Shown: piece by piece, positions 7,936 through 18,762 of the stretch
Layout: each line of letters begins with the position of its first letter
How positions within the stretch are numbered: the first letter of the stretch is position 1
Source: Actinomycetales bacterium
GTDB taxonomy: Bacteria; Actinomycetota; Actinomycetes; S36-B12
Direction: 5' to 3'
DNA length: 55,451 bases
Assembly (NCBI GenBank): GCA_018970025.1
Contig: JAGWXF010000022.1
Coordinates: forward strand, 1 to 55,451
Translations under genes and position numbers: made by a program
The notes under the pieces: model-generated
What the model saw: the letters and a program-made list of their open reading frames with translations, nothing else
Told to the model about the DNA's origin: nothing
Database searches by the model: none

Positions 7936-9411
7936 ATGTCCGTCACCGAGAGGTCCGCTGTCGGAACCAGCGCGATCGACCGCTGGTTCTCGCTCACTGC
8001 ACGGGGGTCAACATATGGTCGTGAGGTCCGCGGTGGCCTTGTGACCTTCTTCACGATGGCCTACATCGTGGTCCTGAACCCGTTGATCATCGGCACGGCG
8101 AAGGACATGAACGGCCAGTTCGTCGGCGGGACGACCGATGTCGTCACGGCCATCACGATGGTCACGGCGGCAACGGCCCTGATTGCCGGCCTCATGACGA
8201 TCCTCATGGGAGCGCTCGGGCGCTTCCCGATCGCCATCGCAGCGGGCCTGGGCTTGAACGGCTTCGTGGCCTTCACCCTCGCGCCGCAGATGACGTGGGC
8301 GGATGCCATGGGCCTGGTCGTCCTGGAAGGCCTGCTGATCCTGCTGCTGGTGCTCACGGGATTTCGCTCGGCCGTCTTCACCGCGGTTCCGGAGCAGCTG
8401 AAGTACGCCATCGGCGTCGGCATCGGCCTGTTCATCACCATCATCGGCCTGGTCGACTCGGGCATCGTGCGCACCGGCGTGCCGCTCATCACCTTCGGCG
8501 TCTTCGGCGAGCTCCAGGGATGGCCGATCTTCACCTTCTGCTTCGGCCTGCTCCTGACGATCGTGCTGGTGGTCAAGAAGGTCAAGGGCGCCATCCTCAT
8601 CGGCATCCTCGGCACCACGGTGCTGGCCATCATCATCGAGGCCGTGGCGGGCGTCGGTCCGAAGACGGGCCCGGATGGCTCGCTGGCGAATCCGACCGGC
8701 TGGGGCCTGAACGTCCCCAGGCTGCCGGAGCAGGTCATCTCGACGCCTGACCTGGGCCTGCTGGGCCAGTTCAACCTCTTCGGCAGCTTCCAGGTCATCG
8801 GCGTGATCGCGACCGTGCTGGCGATCTTCTCCCTCATGCTGAGTGACTTCTTCGACACCATGGGCACGGCCTTCGGCCTGGCGACCGAGGCTGAGCTCCT
8901 CGACGAGAAGGGCGACATCCCGCACTTCGAGAGCATCCTGGTCGTCGACTCCGTGGCGGCCGTTGCCGGCGGTGCTGCGTCGGTCTCGAGCAACACCTCG
9001 TATATCGAGTCGGCCTCGGGCATCGGCGAGGGGGCTCGGACGGGGATCGCCTCGATCGTGACGGGCCTGCTGTTCCTGGTGGCGATGTTCTTCTCGCCGC
9101 TGGTCACGGTGATTCCGTACGAGGCTGCCACGCCGGCTCTCGTGGTCGTCGGCTTCCTGATGATGACGCAGATCCGTCACATCGACTTCACCGACTACAC
9201 CATCGGCATCCCGGCGTTCCTCACGATCGCGTTCATGCCCTTCACCTACTCGATCACGAACGGCATCGGGGCCGGCTTCGTGTCGTGGATCGTGATCAAG
9301 CTGTTCACCGGGAAGGCCAAGGAGGTCAACTGGCTGATGTGGGTGGTGTCGATCGCCTTCCTCGTCTACTTCGCCGTCTACCCGATCGAGATCGCGCTCG
9401 GCCTGAAGTAG
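7936..9411 (+). CDS. NCS2-family purine permease (AzgA-like)
   Basis: This 491-residue polytopic protein is of the AzgA/PbuG branch of NCS2 transporters, which import adenine, guanine or hypoxanthine with protons. Family signatures include GGLVTFFTMAYIVVLNP, AAGLGLNGFVAF, GIGLFITIIGL, LSDFFDTMGTAFG and SSNTSYIESASGIGEGARTG. Around 13 hydrophobic segments are visible. The ATG follows a GGGAGG ribosome-binding site. I looked for a purine riboswitch in the 150-bp leader and saw none. The gene is divergent from the DUF2530 gene. Confidence 0.93.
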   Translation: MSVTERSAVGTSAIDRWFSLTARGSTYGREVRGGLVTFFTMAYIVVLNPLIIGTAKDMNGQFVGGTTDVVTAITMVTAATALIAGLMTILMGALGRFPIAIAAGLGLNGFVAFTLAPQMTWADAMGLVVLEGLLILLLVLTGFRSAVFTAVPEQLKYAIGVGIGLFITIIGLVDSGIVRTGVPLITFGVFGELQGWPIFTFCFGLLLTIVLVVKKVKGAILIGILGTTVLAIIIEAVAGVGPKTGPDGSLANPTGWGLNVPRLPEQVISTPDLGLLGQFNLFGSFQVIGVIATVLAIFSLMLSDFFDTMGTAFGLATEAELLDEKGDIPHFESILVVDSVAAVAGGAASVSSNTSYIESASGIGEGARTGIASIVTGLLFLVAMFFSPLVTVIPYEAATPALVVVGFLMMTQIRHIDFTDYTIGIPAFLTIAFMPFTYSITNGIGAGFVSWIVIKLFTGKAKEVNWLMWVVSIAFLVYFAVYPIEIALGLK

Positions 9412-9468
9412 CGCAGGGGCCGTCCAGGCCCGCCGTCACGCGAGCAGCTGCGCGGGCTCACGGCGTCG

Positions 9469-9474
9469 TACAGT
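9469..9474 (+). promoter_or_regulatory. -10 element of a leaderless promoter
   Basis: TACAGT is followed by exactly six bases and then the ATG of the 29-codon gene at 9481. This is the classic spacing of actinobacterial leaderless transcripts, and no ribosome-binding site is present. Confidence 0.55.
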
Positions 9475-9480
9475 GACGTC

Positions 9481-9570
9481 ATGAGCCCGCGCAGTCGTAG
9501 GGTGATCACCCTGCTGGTCCTGGTCTGCCTCGTGGCGGTCGTGGTCGTCGCGGCGATCGGCCAGGGCTGA
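9481..9570 (+). CDS. 29-residue single-helix membrane peptide
   Basis: A short gene encoding MSPRSRRVITLLV followed by a continuous run of Leu/Val/Ala residues: a basic N-terminus and one transmembrane helix ending in AAIGQG. It has its own leaderless-type promoter (TACAGT, N6, ATG). Its stop lies 3 bp before the start of the secreted propeller-like gene, suggesting co-transcription. The layout suggests a real small membrane protein rather than chance, but I do not recognise a named family. Confidence 0.5.
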   Translation: MSPRSRRVITLLVLVCLVAVVVVAAIGQG

Positions 9571-9573
9571 CCG

Positions 9574-10419
9574 ATGCCCTGGCGGGGCCTGCGATTCGCG
9601 GCCCGTACGGCAGCCTTCGCGTTGATCGCGCTGGCCCTGGTCGGCGGGGCGGGAACGCCGCAGGCCCGGGCGGCCGAGCCGGACATCGTCTGCCGGTTCA
9701 CCGACCATCGCCTCACGGAGATCTCCGGGATGGCTCCCTCGATCGCGCACCCGGGCGTGCTGTACGTCCACAATGACTCCTCCGGTGGGCCCTCCGTCTA
9801 CGCGGTGAGCGCGAGCACGTGCCGCGTCCTGGCGCGGATCACCGTCCAGGGCGCGGCTGCCCGGGATTTCGAGGCGATCGCGTCCGGTCGGGATCGCAAG
9901 GGGCGGCCGGTGCTGTGGATCGGCGATATCGGCGACAACCTCGACTCCTGGGATGCCGTCGAGATCTTGCGGATCCCCGAGCCGCAGCGACTGGTCGACC
10001 AGGCCCTGCGACCGAGGCGCTATCGCTTCACCTACCGGGATCGACCGCATAATGCCGAGACCCTGCTGGCCGATCCGGCTGGGCCGCGACTGTGGGTGGT
10101 CACCAAGCAGCTCGCCCGCGGATCGCTCTATGCGCTGCCGGATCCGCTGCGCCGCTCAGGCACCAATATCGCCCAGCGGGTGCAGTCGGAAGGCGGCATC
10201 ATCACCGACGGCGCGATCGCGCCGGACGGCACTCGGTACGTGCTGCGCGACTACTTCGACGCCGTCGTCTACCAGGGCCTGCCGCCGGGCCGTGAGGTCA
10301 GCCGCATCTACCTCCCCGCCCAGCCGCAGGGCGAGGCCATCGCGTGGTCCAGCGACGGACGCTCCTTGCTGATCGCCAGCGAGCGCGATGATCGGCTCCT
10401 GCGGGTAGCACTCGACTGA
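9574..10419 (+). CDS. Secreted propeller-like protein
   Basis: The product has 281 residues with a classical signal peptide (AAFALIALALVGGAGTPQARA, cleavage after ARA). The mature part has spaced segments typical of YncE/WD-like beta-propellers: RLTEISGMAPS, LYVHNDSSGGPSVYAV, VLWIGDIGDNLDSWD, AETLLADPAGPRLWVVTK, ITDGAIAPDGTRYVLRDY and GEAIAWSSDGRSLLIASE. The WIGDIGDN segment could bind a metal. Its substrate is not evident. It starts 3 bp after the 29-residue membrane peptide. A 16-bp tandem repeat follows the gene. Confidence 0.65.
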   Translation: MPWRGLRFAARTAAFALIALALVGGAGTPQARAAEPDIVCRFTDHRLTEISGMAPSIAHPGVLYVHNDSSGGPSVYAVSASTCRVLARITVQGAAARDFEAIASGRDRKGRPVLWIGDIGDNLDSWDAVEILRIPEPQRLVDQALRPRRYRFTYRDRPHNAETLLADPAGPRLWVVTKQLARGSLYALPDPLRRSGTNIAQRVQSEGGIITDGAIAPDGTRYVLRDYFDAVVYQGLPPGREVSRIYLPAQPQGEAIAWSSDGRSLLIASERDDRLLRVALD

Positions 10420-10429
10420 CGTACCAATC

Positions 10430-10484
10430 GACTGACCGAGCCCCCGACTGACCGAGCCCCCGACTGACCGAGCCCCCGACTGAC

Positions 10485-10485
<1 letters not shown>
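10430..10485. repeat. 16-bp tandem repeat, 3.5 copies
   Basis: GACTGACCGAGCCCCC is repeated exactly three times (10430, 10446, 10462) with a half copy after it. It fills the convergent gap between the secreted protein gene and serC. It is intergenic, with no coding potential seen. Confidence 0.85.
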
Positions 10486-12781
<2,296 letters not shown>

Positions 12782-12971
12782 CTGGGTCCTCCGCTGTCGT
12801 CACCGGGAGCCCTGCCGTCCTCAGCCATGCCGGACCTCCCTATCCCGTGCGATGAGCGCGGCTGGACCCCTCGAACCGGCCACCGGCTTGAGTCATCCAA
12901 CACCGTTGCCGCTGGCATCGACGCGGCCGTCGCGGCTCGCGTGACGTGCGCAACACGATCATGATGCTCCC

Positions 12972-13667
12972 ATGAGCCTGTGGACGCCGCCTGCTGACGA
13001 TGCCCCCGCCAGGCTGGCCGACCTGCGGGTCAACTACCAGGCCGGCACGCTGGAGCCGGCCGACCTGCCCGGCCACCCGCTGGGAGCCTTCGCTGCATGG
13101 TTCGACGAGGCGGCGGCATCCGGCATGCCGGAGCCCAATGCCATGGTGCTGGCAACGGCTGATGCCGGCGGCCAGCCCAGTGCCAGGACCGTCCTGCTCA
13201 AGCAGGCCGATGCGCGCGGCTTCGTTTTCTACACCAACCTCGAGTCGCGCAAGGGCAGCGAGCTGCGGGCGAACCCGCGGGCCTCGTGCGTCTTCCCGTG
13301 GATCGCCCTGCAGCGGCAGGTGTGCATCGTCGGCCGCGCGGAGCTCATCGACCGCGCCGAGGTGGCCGATTACTTCGCCTCCCGGCCCCGCGGATCGCGC
13401 CTGGGAGCCTGGGCCAGCCGGCAGTCGACCGTCCTGGATGACCGAAGCAGCCTCGAGCAGCGCTATCGCGACCTCGAGGCGAGATATCCGGATGATGCGG
13501 TGCCCGTTCCCGAGTTCTGGGGCGGCTGGCTCATCGTGCCCGAGACCGTCGAGTTCTGGCAGGGTCGCGTCTCGCGCCTGCACGACCGGCTGCGCTTCCG
13601 CCGAGTGGTGGCGTCCGCGGCGCTGGACGATCCGTCGGGCTGGACGCTGGAGCGGCTCTCCCCCTGA
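12972..13667 (+). CDS. pdxH: Pyridoxine/pyridoxamine 5'-phosphate oxidase
   Basis: This 231-residue FMN enzyme oxidises PNP/PMP to pyridoxal phosphate, the cofactor used by SerC and other enzymes here. Signatures are LRVNYQAGTLEPADLPGHPLGAFAAWFDEA, ARTVLLKQADARGFVFYTNLESRKGSEL, FPWIALQRQVCIVGRAE, YFASRPRGSRLGAWASRQS and the C-terminal FWGGWLIVPETVEFWQGRVSRLHDRLRF. CATGAT lies six bases before the ATG, suggesting another leaderless start. The gene is complete. Confidence 0.95.
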   Translation: MSLWTPPADDAPARLADLRVNYQAGTLEPADLPGHPLGAFAAWFDEAAASGMPEPNAMVLATADAGGQPSARTVLLKQADARGFVFYTNLESRKGSELRANPRASCVFPWIALQRQVCIVGRAELIDRAEVADYFASRPRGSRLGAWASRQSTVLDDRSSLEQRYRDLEARYPDDAVPVPEFWGGWLIVPETVEFWQGRVSRLHDRLRFRRVVASAALDDPSGWTLERLSP

Positions 13668-13690
13668 GCCTGCCCGACTGGCCCTGGGCG

Positions 13691-13696
13691 TAGGTT
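13691..13696 (+). promoter_or_regulatory. -10 element of a leaderless promoter (MFS gene)
   Basis: TAGGTT, then six bases, then the GTG start of the MFS gene at 13703. No ribosome-binding site is present. Confidence 0.5.
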
Positions 13697-13702
13697 GCCC
13701 GG

Positions 13703-14959
13703 GTGCCCCGGCTCCTGGCTGACCTGACGCCGCTGCGGGTGAGTCCCGCCTATCGGCGGCTGTGGGCCTCGCTGGGCGTGACCAATGTGGGCCAGCAGAT
13801 GACCTCGGTTGCCGTCGGCCTGCAGGTCTACGACCTCACCCACTCCAGCTTCATGGTCGGCCTGGTCGGACTGTTCCAGCTGATCCCGCTGGTGGGATTC
13901 GGCCTGTACGGCGGCGCGCTCTCCGATGCCTACGACCGGCGCATCGTCGGCCTGATCACGGCCGTCGGGATGTGGGGATGCTCGATGGCATTCCTGGCCC
14001 AGGCGCTCGCCGGCGGGGGCTCGGTGGCGATCCTGTACCTCATCGTCGCCGTCCAGTCCGGTTTCTTCGCGGTGGGATCGGCGACCCGGCAGGCCATCAT
14101 CCCTCGCCTGGTCTCGCCGGAACTGCTCCCGGCTGCCAATGCCCTGGGCACCATGACCTGGAGCCTGGGCTTCACCCTCGGACCACTGGTCGGGGGCCTG
14201 CTCGTCGCCGCGACCGGGACGGTGACCTCGGCCTACGTCGCCGACGTGGTGGCCTTCGCGATCCTGGTCTGGGCCATGTGGCGGCTGCCCAGCCTGCCGC
14301 CGATCCGCATCGACGGCCAGCGGCGAGGTGCCGGATGGTCGTCCGTCCGCGAGGGCTTCGCCTTCCTGTCGGGCAAGCGCAACCTGCAGATGACGTTCTA
14401 CGAGGACATCATCGCGATGGTGTTCGGCATGCCGCGGGCCCTGTTCCCGGCGATCGCCACGCACTGGTACGGGGGGTCGATCGCTGATGCCGCCCTGGTG
14501 CTCGGCCTGCTGTCGGCCGCGCCTGCAGCGGGGGCCTTCGCGTCCTCGGTGCTCTCCGGGCCACTGGGCCGGGTGCGCTGGCAGGGCCGCGCAATCGTCA
14601 TCTCCATCATCGTGTGGGGCGTGGCGATCAGCGCCTTCGGCCTCGTCCGCTGGCTGCCGCTGGCGCTGGCCTTCCTGGCGATCGCCGGGGCAGCCGACAA
14701 CGTGTCAGCCGTGTTCCGCGCCACCATCCTGCAGGCGGCGACCCCGGATGAGTACCGCGGACGACTGCAGGGCGTCTTCACCGTCGTCGTCGCCGGCGGT
14801 CCGCGGCTGGGTGACGTCGAGGCCGGCTCAGTCGCGGCATTGTGCGGGGAGGCGGTTTCGGTGGTGTCCGGCGGCATCGCCTGCGTCGTGCTGGCAAGCG
14901 CCCTGGCGGCGAAGGTACCGTCCTTCTGGCGCTATGACGCCCATCAGCCCGTCCCCTGA
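13703..14959 (+). CDS. MFS transporter (EntS-like)
   Basis: A 418-residue, roughly 12-helix permease. The opening (LRVSPAYRRLWASLGVTNVGQQMTSVAVGLQVYDLT) and the loop GGALSDAYDRR, the major facilitator motif A, place it with the EntS/macrolide-exporter branch. Helix 5 carries the family pattern LGFTLGPLVGGLL. Substrate is unknown; efflux is likely. It starts at GTG 13703 behind a leaderless-type TAGGTT element. It is convergent with the ParA-like gene. Confidence 0.85.
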   Translation: MPRLLADLTPLRVSPAYRRLWASLGVTNVGQQMTSVAVGLQVYDLTHSSFMVGLVGLFQLIPLVGFGLYGGALSDAYDRRIVGLITAVGMWGCSMAFLAQALAGGGSVAILYLIVAVQSGFFAVGSATRQAIIPRLVSPELLPAANALGTMTWSLGFTLGPLVGGLLVAATGTVTSAYVADVVAFAILVWAMWRLPSLPPIRIDGQRRGAGWSSVREGFAFLSGKRNLQMTFYEDIIAMVFGMPRALFPAIATHWYGGSIADAALVLGLLSAAPAAGAFASSVLSGPLGRVRWQGRAIVISIIVWGVAISAFGLVRWLPLALAFLAIAGAADNVSAVFRATILQAATPDEYRGRLQGVFTVVVAGGPRLGDVEAGSVAALCGEAVSVVSGGIACVVLASALAAKVPSFWRYDAHQPVP

Positions 14960-14970
14960 CCCGGACGACC

Positions 14971-15675
14971 TCAGCCGCGCAGGTGCGCATAGAGCGTGTC
15001 GTAGATCCGGCTGAGCTCGCGGCCGGCGGGGGACTGCCAGCTATGCAGCGGAACCCGCAGGGCCTGCGCCTGCTGCACCGCGAAGCGCTCGGGGATCACC
15101 GTGGCATTGACCAGCTGGCCGTAGACGGCGCGCAGCTGGATGTCGCAGGCGGCATGCTCGGCGATGGTCGAGCGCAGGCGGTTCAGCACGATGGTGGCGG
15201 TGCCCAGGCGCGGATTCTCGGCGCGGCGGATCGCGGCGATCGCCTCCAGCGGCCGGTGCGCCCCCTGCAGGGAGAAGAACCCGGGCTCGGTCACGATGAC
15301 CGCGATGTCGGCGCCTCGCATGGCTGCCAGGGACAGGTCCCCCAGTGATGGGGGCGAGTCGATCAGGACGAGGTCGTAGGCGTCCCTGATCGACGCAAGG
15401 TTGCCGTCGGCAACGGAGCACGGCGTCGCGGGCAGGCAGCCGGACGCCACCAGGACTTGCGGGCCCCATCGGCTCGGCGATGGGGTGCCAGCGGTGTCAG
15501 CGTCGACGCCGGTATCGGGGCCGCCGGTGCCGAGCACCCCGCTCGCATTCGCCAGCGGGTCAGCATCGATGACCAGCACTCGATCACCTCGATGCCACCC
15601 CGCGCTGGCCAGGCCCAGGGTGACCGTGGTCTTGCCGACCCCGCCCTTCATCGAGACCAGGGCGATCACGGGCAT
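14971..15675 (-). CDS. ParA-family ATPase (orphan)
   Basis: The product has 234 residues. It has a deviant Walker A (SMKGGVGKTTV), a DADPLANAS motif and a Walker B-like DLVLIDSPPSLGDL. Such ATPases position plasmids, chromosomes or protein complexes. No ParB or centromere-like repeat lies nearby, so it may be a single MinD/ParA-like positioning ATPase. It lies 47 bp downstream of the photolyase gene on the same strand and may be co-transcribed with it. Confidence 0.88.
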   Translation of the reverse strand: MPVIALVSMKGGVGKTTVTLGLASAGWHRGDRVLVIDADPLANASGVLGTGGPDTGVDADTAGTPSPSRWGPQVLVASGCLPATPCSVADGNLASIRDAYDLVLIDSPPSLGDLSLAAMRGADIAVIVTEPGFFSLQGAHRPLEAIAAIRRAENPRLGTATIVLNRLRSTIAEHAACDIQLRAVYGQLVNATVIPERFAVQQAQALRVPLHSWQSPAGRELSRIYDTLYAHLRG

Positions 15676-15722
15676 GGGCCATGCCTAGTGCATCGCCGGC
15701 TGATCGGCGTGCAGCCGACCGG

Positions 15723-17084
15723 CTAGCTGCCCTTGAGTGTCGCGAAGGCGGCGAGGGCGGCCTCGCGCTCATGGCGGTGGTCGACGATCCGCTGCGGGTA
15801 GCCATGCGCATAGCCGTCGAGGGCGTCCCACGGCTCATGCGCCGCCTTGCCCGGCAGGTGCGCCAGCTCGGGGACGTAGCGGCGGACGTAGTCACCCTCC
15901 GGATCGAACTTCAGCCCCTGGGCAGTCGGATTGAACACCCGGTAGAACGGCGAGGCATCCGTCCCGCACCCGGCCGTCCACTGCCAGCCGTGGGCATTGC
16001 TCGCCAGGTCAGCGTCTCGCAGCCAGTGCATGAACTCCGCGGCCCCGCGCTGCCAGGGCAGGTGGAGGTCCTTGACCAGGAAGCTGGCAACGACCATGCG
16101 GACGCGGTTGTGGACCCATCCCTCGGCGCGGAGCTGGCGCATCCCGGCATCGACGAAGGGGTATCCGGTGCGCCCGGTGGCCCAGGCGGTGAAGGCATCG
16201 TCGGCGGATGCGCCGGTGTCCCATGGCATACGGGTGTCGAAGCGCTGGTCCAGCGATGCGCGAGCGGATCGCGGATGATGCCAGAGCACGTCGGCGTAGA
16301 ACTCGCGCCAGCACAGCTCCTTGCGGAAGACCGCATCCCCTTCGCCCTCGCCGATCTCCGCCAGCAGGCTGCGCGGATGAATCTCCCCCCAGCGCAGGTG
16401 ATGGCTGAGCGAGCTGGTGCCGGCGAGGTCGGCGCGGTCCCTGCGATCGGCGTAATCGGCCAGGCCGTCGGCCCGGAAGGCATCCCAGCGCTCCCAGGCG
16501 GCCTGCTCGCCGGCAGCGGGCAGCACCACGCCACCGTCGGCAGCCGTCGGCGGTCGCTCGCCGCCAGCCAGCGGCAGCCAGGCGACCTCGCCTGGGTCGT
16601 CCGCCGGGGATCGCCATCCATGCCGCATCCACGCGCGGTGGAATGGCGTGTAGACCCGGTACGGGGTGCCATCGTCCTTGGTGACCCGGCCGGGCGCCAC
16701 CGCGTACGGGGACCCCGTCCTGATCAGCGGCACGGCGCCGAGGGCCTGCTCGACTGCGCTGTCCCGCGAGCTGCCGTACGGGCCGTAGTCGGCTGCCACG
16801 TGCACGCTCGCAGCCCCGGTGAGCTGGACCATGGCCGGCAGCACGGCTCGCGGGTCCCCGGTGCGCACCTGCAGGCGTCCGCCCATCGAGGCGTCCAAGG
16901 CGGCTAGGGACGACGACAGGTACTGCCGGCGTACCGGCCCGCTGGCATCGGCCAGGACGGGATCGACCACGAACAGGCCGAGCACCTCGCCATCGCCCGC
17001 TGCTCGGGCGGCTTCCATCGCCGCCAACAGGGCGGGGTTGTCGCGCAGACGCAGGTCGCGGCGGAACCACATGATGCTTGGCAT
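15723..17084 (-). CDS. phr: Deoxyribodipyrimidine photolyase
   Basis: A 453-residue photolyase/cryptochrome-family protein. The N-terminal antenna-binding domain begins IMWFRRDLRLRDNPAL. The FAD domain has ELCWREFYADVLWH, TGYPFVDAGMRQLRAEGWVHNRVRMVVASFLVKDL, QWTAGCGTDASPFYRVFNP and YVRRYVPELAHLP. These match class I CPD photolyase, which repairs UV-induced pyrimidine dimers with blue light. A TAGCCT hexamer lies nine bases before the ATG. A photolyase fits a light-exposed habitat. Confidence 0.93.
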   Translation of the reverse strand: MPSIMWFRRDLRLRDNPALLAAMEAARAAGDGEVLGLFVVDPVLADASGPVRRQYLSSSLAALDASMGGRLQVRTGDPRAVLPAMVQLTGAASVHVAADYGPYGSSRDSAVEQALGAVPLIRTGSPYAVAPGRVTKDDGTPYRVYTPFHRAWMRHGWRSPADDPGEVAWLPLAGGERPPTAADGGVVLPAAGEQAAWERWDAFRADGLADYADRRDRADLAGTSSLSHHLRWGEIHPRSLLAEIGEGEGDAVFRKELCWREFYADVLWHHPRSARASLDQRFDTRMPWDTGASADDAFTAWATGRTGYPFVDAGMRQLRAEGWVHNRVRMVVASFLVKDLHLPWQRGAAEFMHWLRDADLASNAHGWQWTAGCGTDASPFYRVFNPTAQGLKFDPEGDYVRRYVPELAHLPGKAAHEPWDALDGYAHGYPQRIVDHRHEREAALAAFATLKGS

Positions 17085-17197
17085 GACAGGGTGAGGCTAG
17101 ATGTTCCAGGCCTCAGGTGCAGGCCGGCGGCGCGTGCCGATGCCGGCCCCATTCGCTAGATTGCCGGTGTCTGCCTCGCATGCACCGCACCTGCATG

Positions 17198-17236
17198 CGA
17201 CTGACCTTCAAGCACCTGACCTTCATGCACCTGACC
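17198..17236. repeat. 15-bp imperfect tandem repeat upstream of the DtxR-like gene
   Basis: CGACTGACCTTCAAG, CACCTGACCTTCATG and a partial CACCTGACC lie head to tail and end 18 bp before the GTG start of the regulator. It may be an operator or leader element. It does not match the classical DtxR box. Confidence 0.6.
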
Positions 17237-17254
17237 GGATGGCGGCATCGTGGC

Positions 17255-17983
17255 GTGAGCGACCTGATCGACACCACTGAGATGTACCTGCGCACGGTCT
17301 ACGAGCTGCAGGAGGAGGGCATCGCGCCCATGCGCGCCCGGATTGCCGAGCGCCTCGGCCAGAGCGGGCCCACCGTCTCCCAGACCGTCGCGCGCATGGA
17401 GCGAGACGGCCTGCTGATCGTCCTGAGCGATCGGCACCTGGAGTTCACGCCGAGCGGCCGGGAGGCCGCCGTCCGGGTGATGCGCAAGCACCGCCTGGCC
17501 GAGTGCCTGCTGGTCGACGTCCTGGGCATGCCCTGGGAGGAGGCCCATGCAGAGGCCTGCCGGTGGGAGCATGTGATGAGCGAGTCGGTTGAGCGCCGGG
17601 TGGTGGCCCTGCTCGACAATCCCACGCAGTCCCCGTACGGCAATGCGATCCCCGGATTGCGCGACCTGATGGCCGAGGCCCCAGGAGCCGATGACGCGGC
17701 CATGCTCGCTGCGGCCGTTGCTGCGGAGCTCGAGCCGGCGGTGCCGCTCACCGGCGTCGATGGCCCAGGGCCGCACACGGTGGTCGTGCGTCGGATTGCT
17801 GAGCCGATCCAGGACGATGCAGCGGTCATGTCCGCACTGCGCCGGGTCGGCGCGGTGCCCGGGACTCCGGTCACTGTCGAGGTCGGGCCAGTGCAGGTGC
17901 GGATCACCGGCCCGCACGACTCCGCGGACTTCCCCGTCGCGGTTGCCGTCCATGTGATGGTGCAGGCCGAGGAGCCGGCATGA
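17255..17983 (+). CDS. DtxR/IdeR-like metal-dependent transcriptional regulator
   Basis: The product is 242 residues from a GTG start: [48 protein letters not shown]. This N-terminal winged helix is that of the iron/manganese regulators DtxR and IdeR. Metal-ligand regions follow ([26 protein letters not shown]), then a C-terminal SH3/FeoA-like domain ([23 protein letters not shown]). An in-frame extension to 17117 is possible but would encode only arginine-rich sequence and the 15-bp repeats, so I reject it. The stop overlaps the downstream SDR start as ATGA. Iron-dependent repression is expected from the family. Confidence 0.87.
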   Translation: MSDLIDTTEMYLRTVYELQEEGIAPMRARIAERLGQSGPTVSQTVARMERDGLLIVLSDRHLEFTPSGREAAVRVMRKHRLAECLLVDVLGMPWEEAHAEACRWEHVMSESVERRVVALLDNPTQSPYGNAIPGLRDLMAEAPGADDAAMLAAAVAAELEPAVPLTGVDGPGPHTVVVRRIAEPIQDDAAVMSALRRVGAVPGTPVTVEVGPVQVRITGPHDSADFPVAVAVHVMVQAEEPA

Positions 17984-18762
17984 CCGCTGCGCCTCCGCTC
18001 GATGGCCGGGTCGCCGTGGTCACCGGCGGCGGATCCGGGATCGGCCGGGCCATCGCCGGGATGCTTGCCGAGCGGGGCGCCCGGGTTTTCGTCCTGGGCA
18101 GGCATCAGGAGACCCTCGACCAGACCGTGCGACTGGATGCCAGCGGCCGCACCTCGGCGGTCGTGGCGGACCTGCGCGAGCCGGAGCTCGTCGACGCCGC
18201 CCTGGACGCCATCCTGGGAGCTGCTGGTGCGATCGACATCCTGGTGAGCAACGCCGGCGGGCAGTTCGTCGCACCGGCGGAGTCGATCAGCCACAAGGGA
18301 TTCCGCGCCGTGACCCGGCTCAACCTCGATGCCACGTGGTATCTGACGACGCAGGTTGCCCAGCGCAGCATGCTCGAGCGCGGGTACGGCAAGGTCATCT
18401 GCATCACCATGACGCCGCGCCGCGGCATGCCGGGGATGTCGCACTCCTCGGCTGCGCGGGCGGCGGTGGAGTCCCTGGTGCGCACCTGGGCGGTCGAGTG
18501 GGGTCGGCGGGGCATTCGGACGGTGGCGATCGCCCCCGGCATCGTCCACACCGAGGCAATCGCGAAGTACGGCCTTGACCCGGCGGCGATGAGCACCGTC
18601 ATCCCGCTGGGCCGCCTGCAGCGGCCGCAGGAGATCGCCGAGCTGGTGTGCTTCCTGGCTGCGGAGACCGGCGACTACGTCACCGGCACCACGATCGTGA
18701 TGGACGGCGGCCTGGATGTCTCGGGCCCGAGCCCGGTCATGCCGGGGTCGCCTGGAACCTAG
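17980..18762 (+). CDS. SDR oxidoreductase, PECR/DECR-like
   Basis: This 260-residue Rossmann protein has [15 protein letters not shown] for nucleotide binding and NAGG in the central sheet. At the usual YxxxK position it has [21 protein letters not shown]. This Tyr-less S-A-A-R pattern is like peroxisomal trans-2-enoyl-CoA reductase and 2,4-dienoyl-CoA reductase rather than classical SDRs. It may act on an acyl-CoA. It is translationally coupled to the DtxR-like gene and tail-to-tail with the methyltransferase gene (4-bp overlap). Confidence 0.75.
   Translation: MTAAPPLDGRVAVVTGGGSGIGRAIAGMLAERGARVFVLGRHQETLDQTVRLDASGRTSAVVADLREPELVDAALDAILGAAGAIDILVSNAGGQFVAPAESISHKGFRAVTRLNLDATWYLTTQVAQRSMLERGYGKVICITMTPRRGMPGMSHSSAARAAVESLVRTWAVEWGRRGIRTVAIAPGIVHTEAIAKYGLDPAAMSTVIPLGRLQRPQEIAELVCFLAAETGDYVTGTTIVMDGGLDVSGPSPVMPGSPGT

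Noticed and set aside
8008..9180. Long antisense frames (up to 390 codons) opposite the NCS2 permease
   Set aside because: Their content is Arg/Asp/His-rich low-complexity shadow typical of GC-rich DNA; the plus-strand permease is unmistakable.
14971..15675. ParA-like gene as part of a plasmid or chromosome partition locus
   Set aside because: There is no ParB gene, no parS-like GTTTCACGTGAAAC site and no origin features nearby.
17117..17254. 46-codon N-terminal extension of the DtxR-like regulator
   Set aside because: [17 protein letters not shown] is the usual family start; the extension is Arg/Cys-rich and made of tandem repeats.
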